DNA of 5,788 nt from Clostridiales bacterium (GTDB lineage Bacteria > Bacillota_A > Clostridia > Oscillospirales > Oscillospiraceae): positions 1-5,788 of the forward strand of contig DXUR01000196.1 of the NCBI GenBank assembly GCA_019417795.1, given 5' to 3'. Of this stretch, positions 5,285-5,788 are shown one piece after another. Position 1 is the stretch's first letter. Each line of letters begins with the position of its first letter. The notes under the pieces were generated by a model, which saw nothing but the letters and a program-made list of their open reading frames with translations, searched no databases and was not told the DNA's origin. The translations under genes and the position numbers were made by a program.

Positions 5285-5788
5285 AAAACATCAAACTGCG
5301 GATCGTGTATTTGATCCTTTGCTCGGCGCTGCTGCTCTTTGCACTGTTCATGTTGGCAGTGAACCTCATTATCCCCGCACACTTTGTGCGTGAGGCAAAA
5401 AAGGCGCTGCTCAACGAAGCGGAGTATCAGAATCGAGCCATACCCTACACCTATGATGAGCCGACCTATGACGAGGGCGAGGAGGGAAACTTCTTTACCC
5501 CCAGCATCGTCTTTTTGGAGCTGGAGGACGGCTACCGGCCCAACACATGGAATCGGGATACCTACCGGCTGGAGAAAAAATTGCTGGAATACTGCGCCGG
5601 GCGGGATATTGCACTCAATCAATGCTATACCTTCAAAACGGACAAACATCACCTGATATTCATGTCCGTGCAGGAAGAGCAGGACGATTGGGAAACACCA
5701 TGCGCCTATATCATGTACATAGATATCGGGCCTATCACCCGCTATATCGTAACGCTGAACTGGGCGTTCTTTGCGGTGCTGCTGGCGA
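5281..5788 (+). CDS. Sensor histidine kinase, N-terminal part (cut by window end)
   Basis: The frame starts at the ATG that overlaps the regulator stop codon (ATGA, 5281-5284), with GGGAG/GGAG ribosome-site sequence 5-10 bases upstream, and stays open to the window end for 169 codons. The visible part is a basic N-terminus (MKNIKLR), a first membrane span (about 9-32), an extracellular region (about 33-155) and the start of a second span (about 160 onward, WAFFAVLLA). The catalytic part (HAMP, phospho-acceptor His and ATPase domains) would lie beyond the window, so the kinase call rests on this topology and on position directly after a response regulator. The extracellular region has an acidic patch (YDEPTYDEGEEG, 58-69) and three cysteines (105, 115, 141). 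It matches no sensing domain that I recognise, so the signal is unknown. Confidence 0.88.
   Translation, partial: MKNIKLRIVYLILCSALLLFALFMLAVNLIIPAHFVREAKKALLNEAEYQNRAIPYTYDEPTYDEGEEGNFFTPSIVFLELEDGYRPNTWNRDTYRLEKKLLEYCAGRDIALNQCYTFKTDKHHLIFMSVQEEQDDWETPCAYIMYIDIGPITRYIVTLNWAFFAVLLA

Overview
The window looks like chromosomal or element-borne DNA from a gut-type anaerobic Firmicute, most likely a clostridial (Oscillospiraceae/Ruminococcaceae-like) species. This rests on strong AGGAGG ribosome sites, moderate-to-high GC coding sequence, an SLH-anchored surface protein with TRAQ-type SLH motifs, and a winged-helix fragment of the kind carried by clostridial conjugative elements. The taxonomic call is inference from style; there is no rRNA or other marker.

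Layout, left to right. (1) 1-188 (+) is the 3' end of a helix-turn-helix gene, followed by a perfect 16-bp stem terminator at 193-229. (2) 239-381 is a short gap with a possible gene stump: a good ribosome site and ATG, but a stop after 12 codons, with a palindrome over the start. It may be the edge of a mobile element. (3) 382-3288 (-) is a 968-residue exported protein. It has a signal peptide, three copies of an unusual ~100-residue module with conserved Cys and His, fibronectin-III-like and MBG/YDG-like beta domains, an InlB-type repeat, a second beta repeat, and three C-terminal SLH domains. (4) 3289-3754 separates two divergent transcription units. It holds two tiny leftward reading frames joined by an ATGA overlap, a palindrome, and two TGTGAC repeats exactly 11 bp apart. 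(5) 3755-4492 (+) is a secreted acidic protein made of two ~80-residue repeats. (6) 4583-5284 (+) is an OmpR/PhoB-family response regulator. (7) 5281 to the window edge (+) is the N-terminal part of its sensor histidine kinase, overlapping the regulator by 4 bases.

How the parts may work together. The secreted repeat protein, response regulator and membrane sensor form one rightward operon. The protein has LT-x-x-E-K motifs that recall the LTxxQ motifs of Spy/CpxP periplasmic stress proteins, so it could be an extracellular accessory factor or output of the two-component system. The 11-bp-phased direct repeat upstream is the geometry that paired OmpR/PhoB-type regulators bind, and it lies between the operon and the leftward unit leading into the SLH protein. 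A single regulator could therefore control its own operon and the surface protein. This circuit is inference; the gene calls are directly supported.
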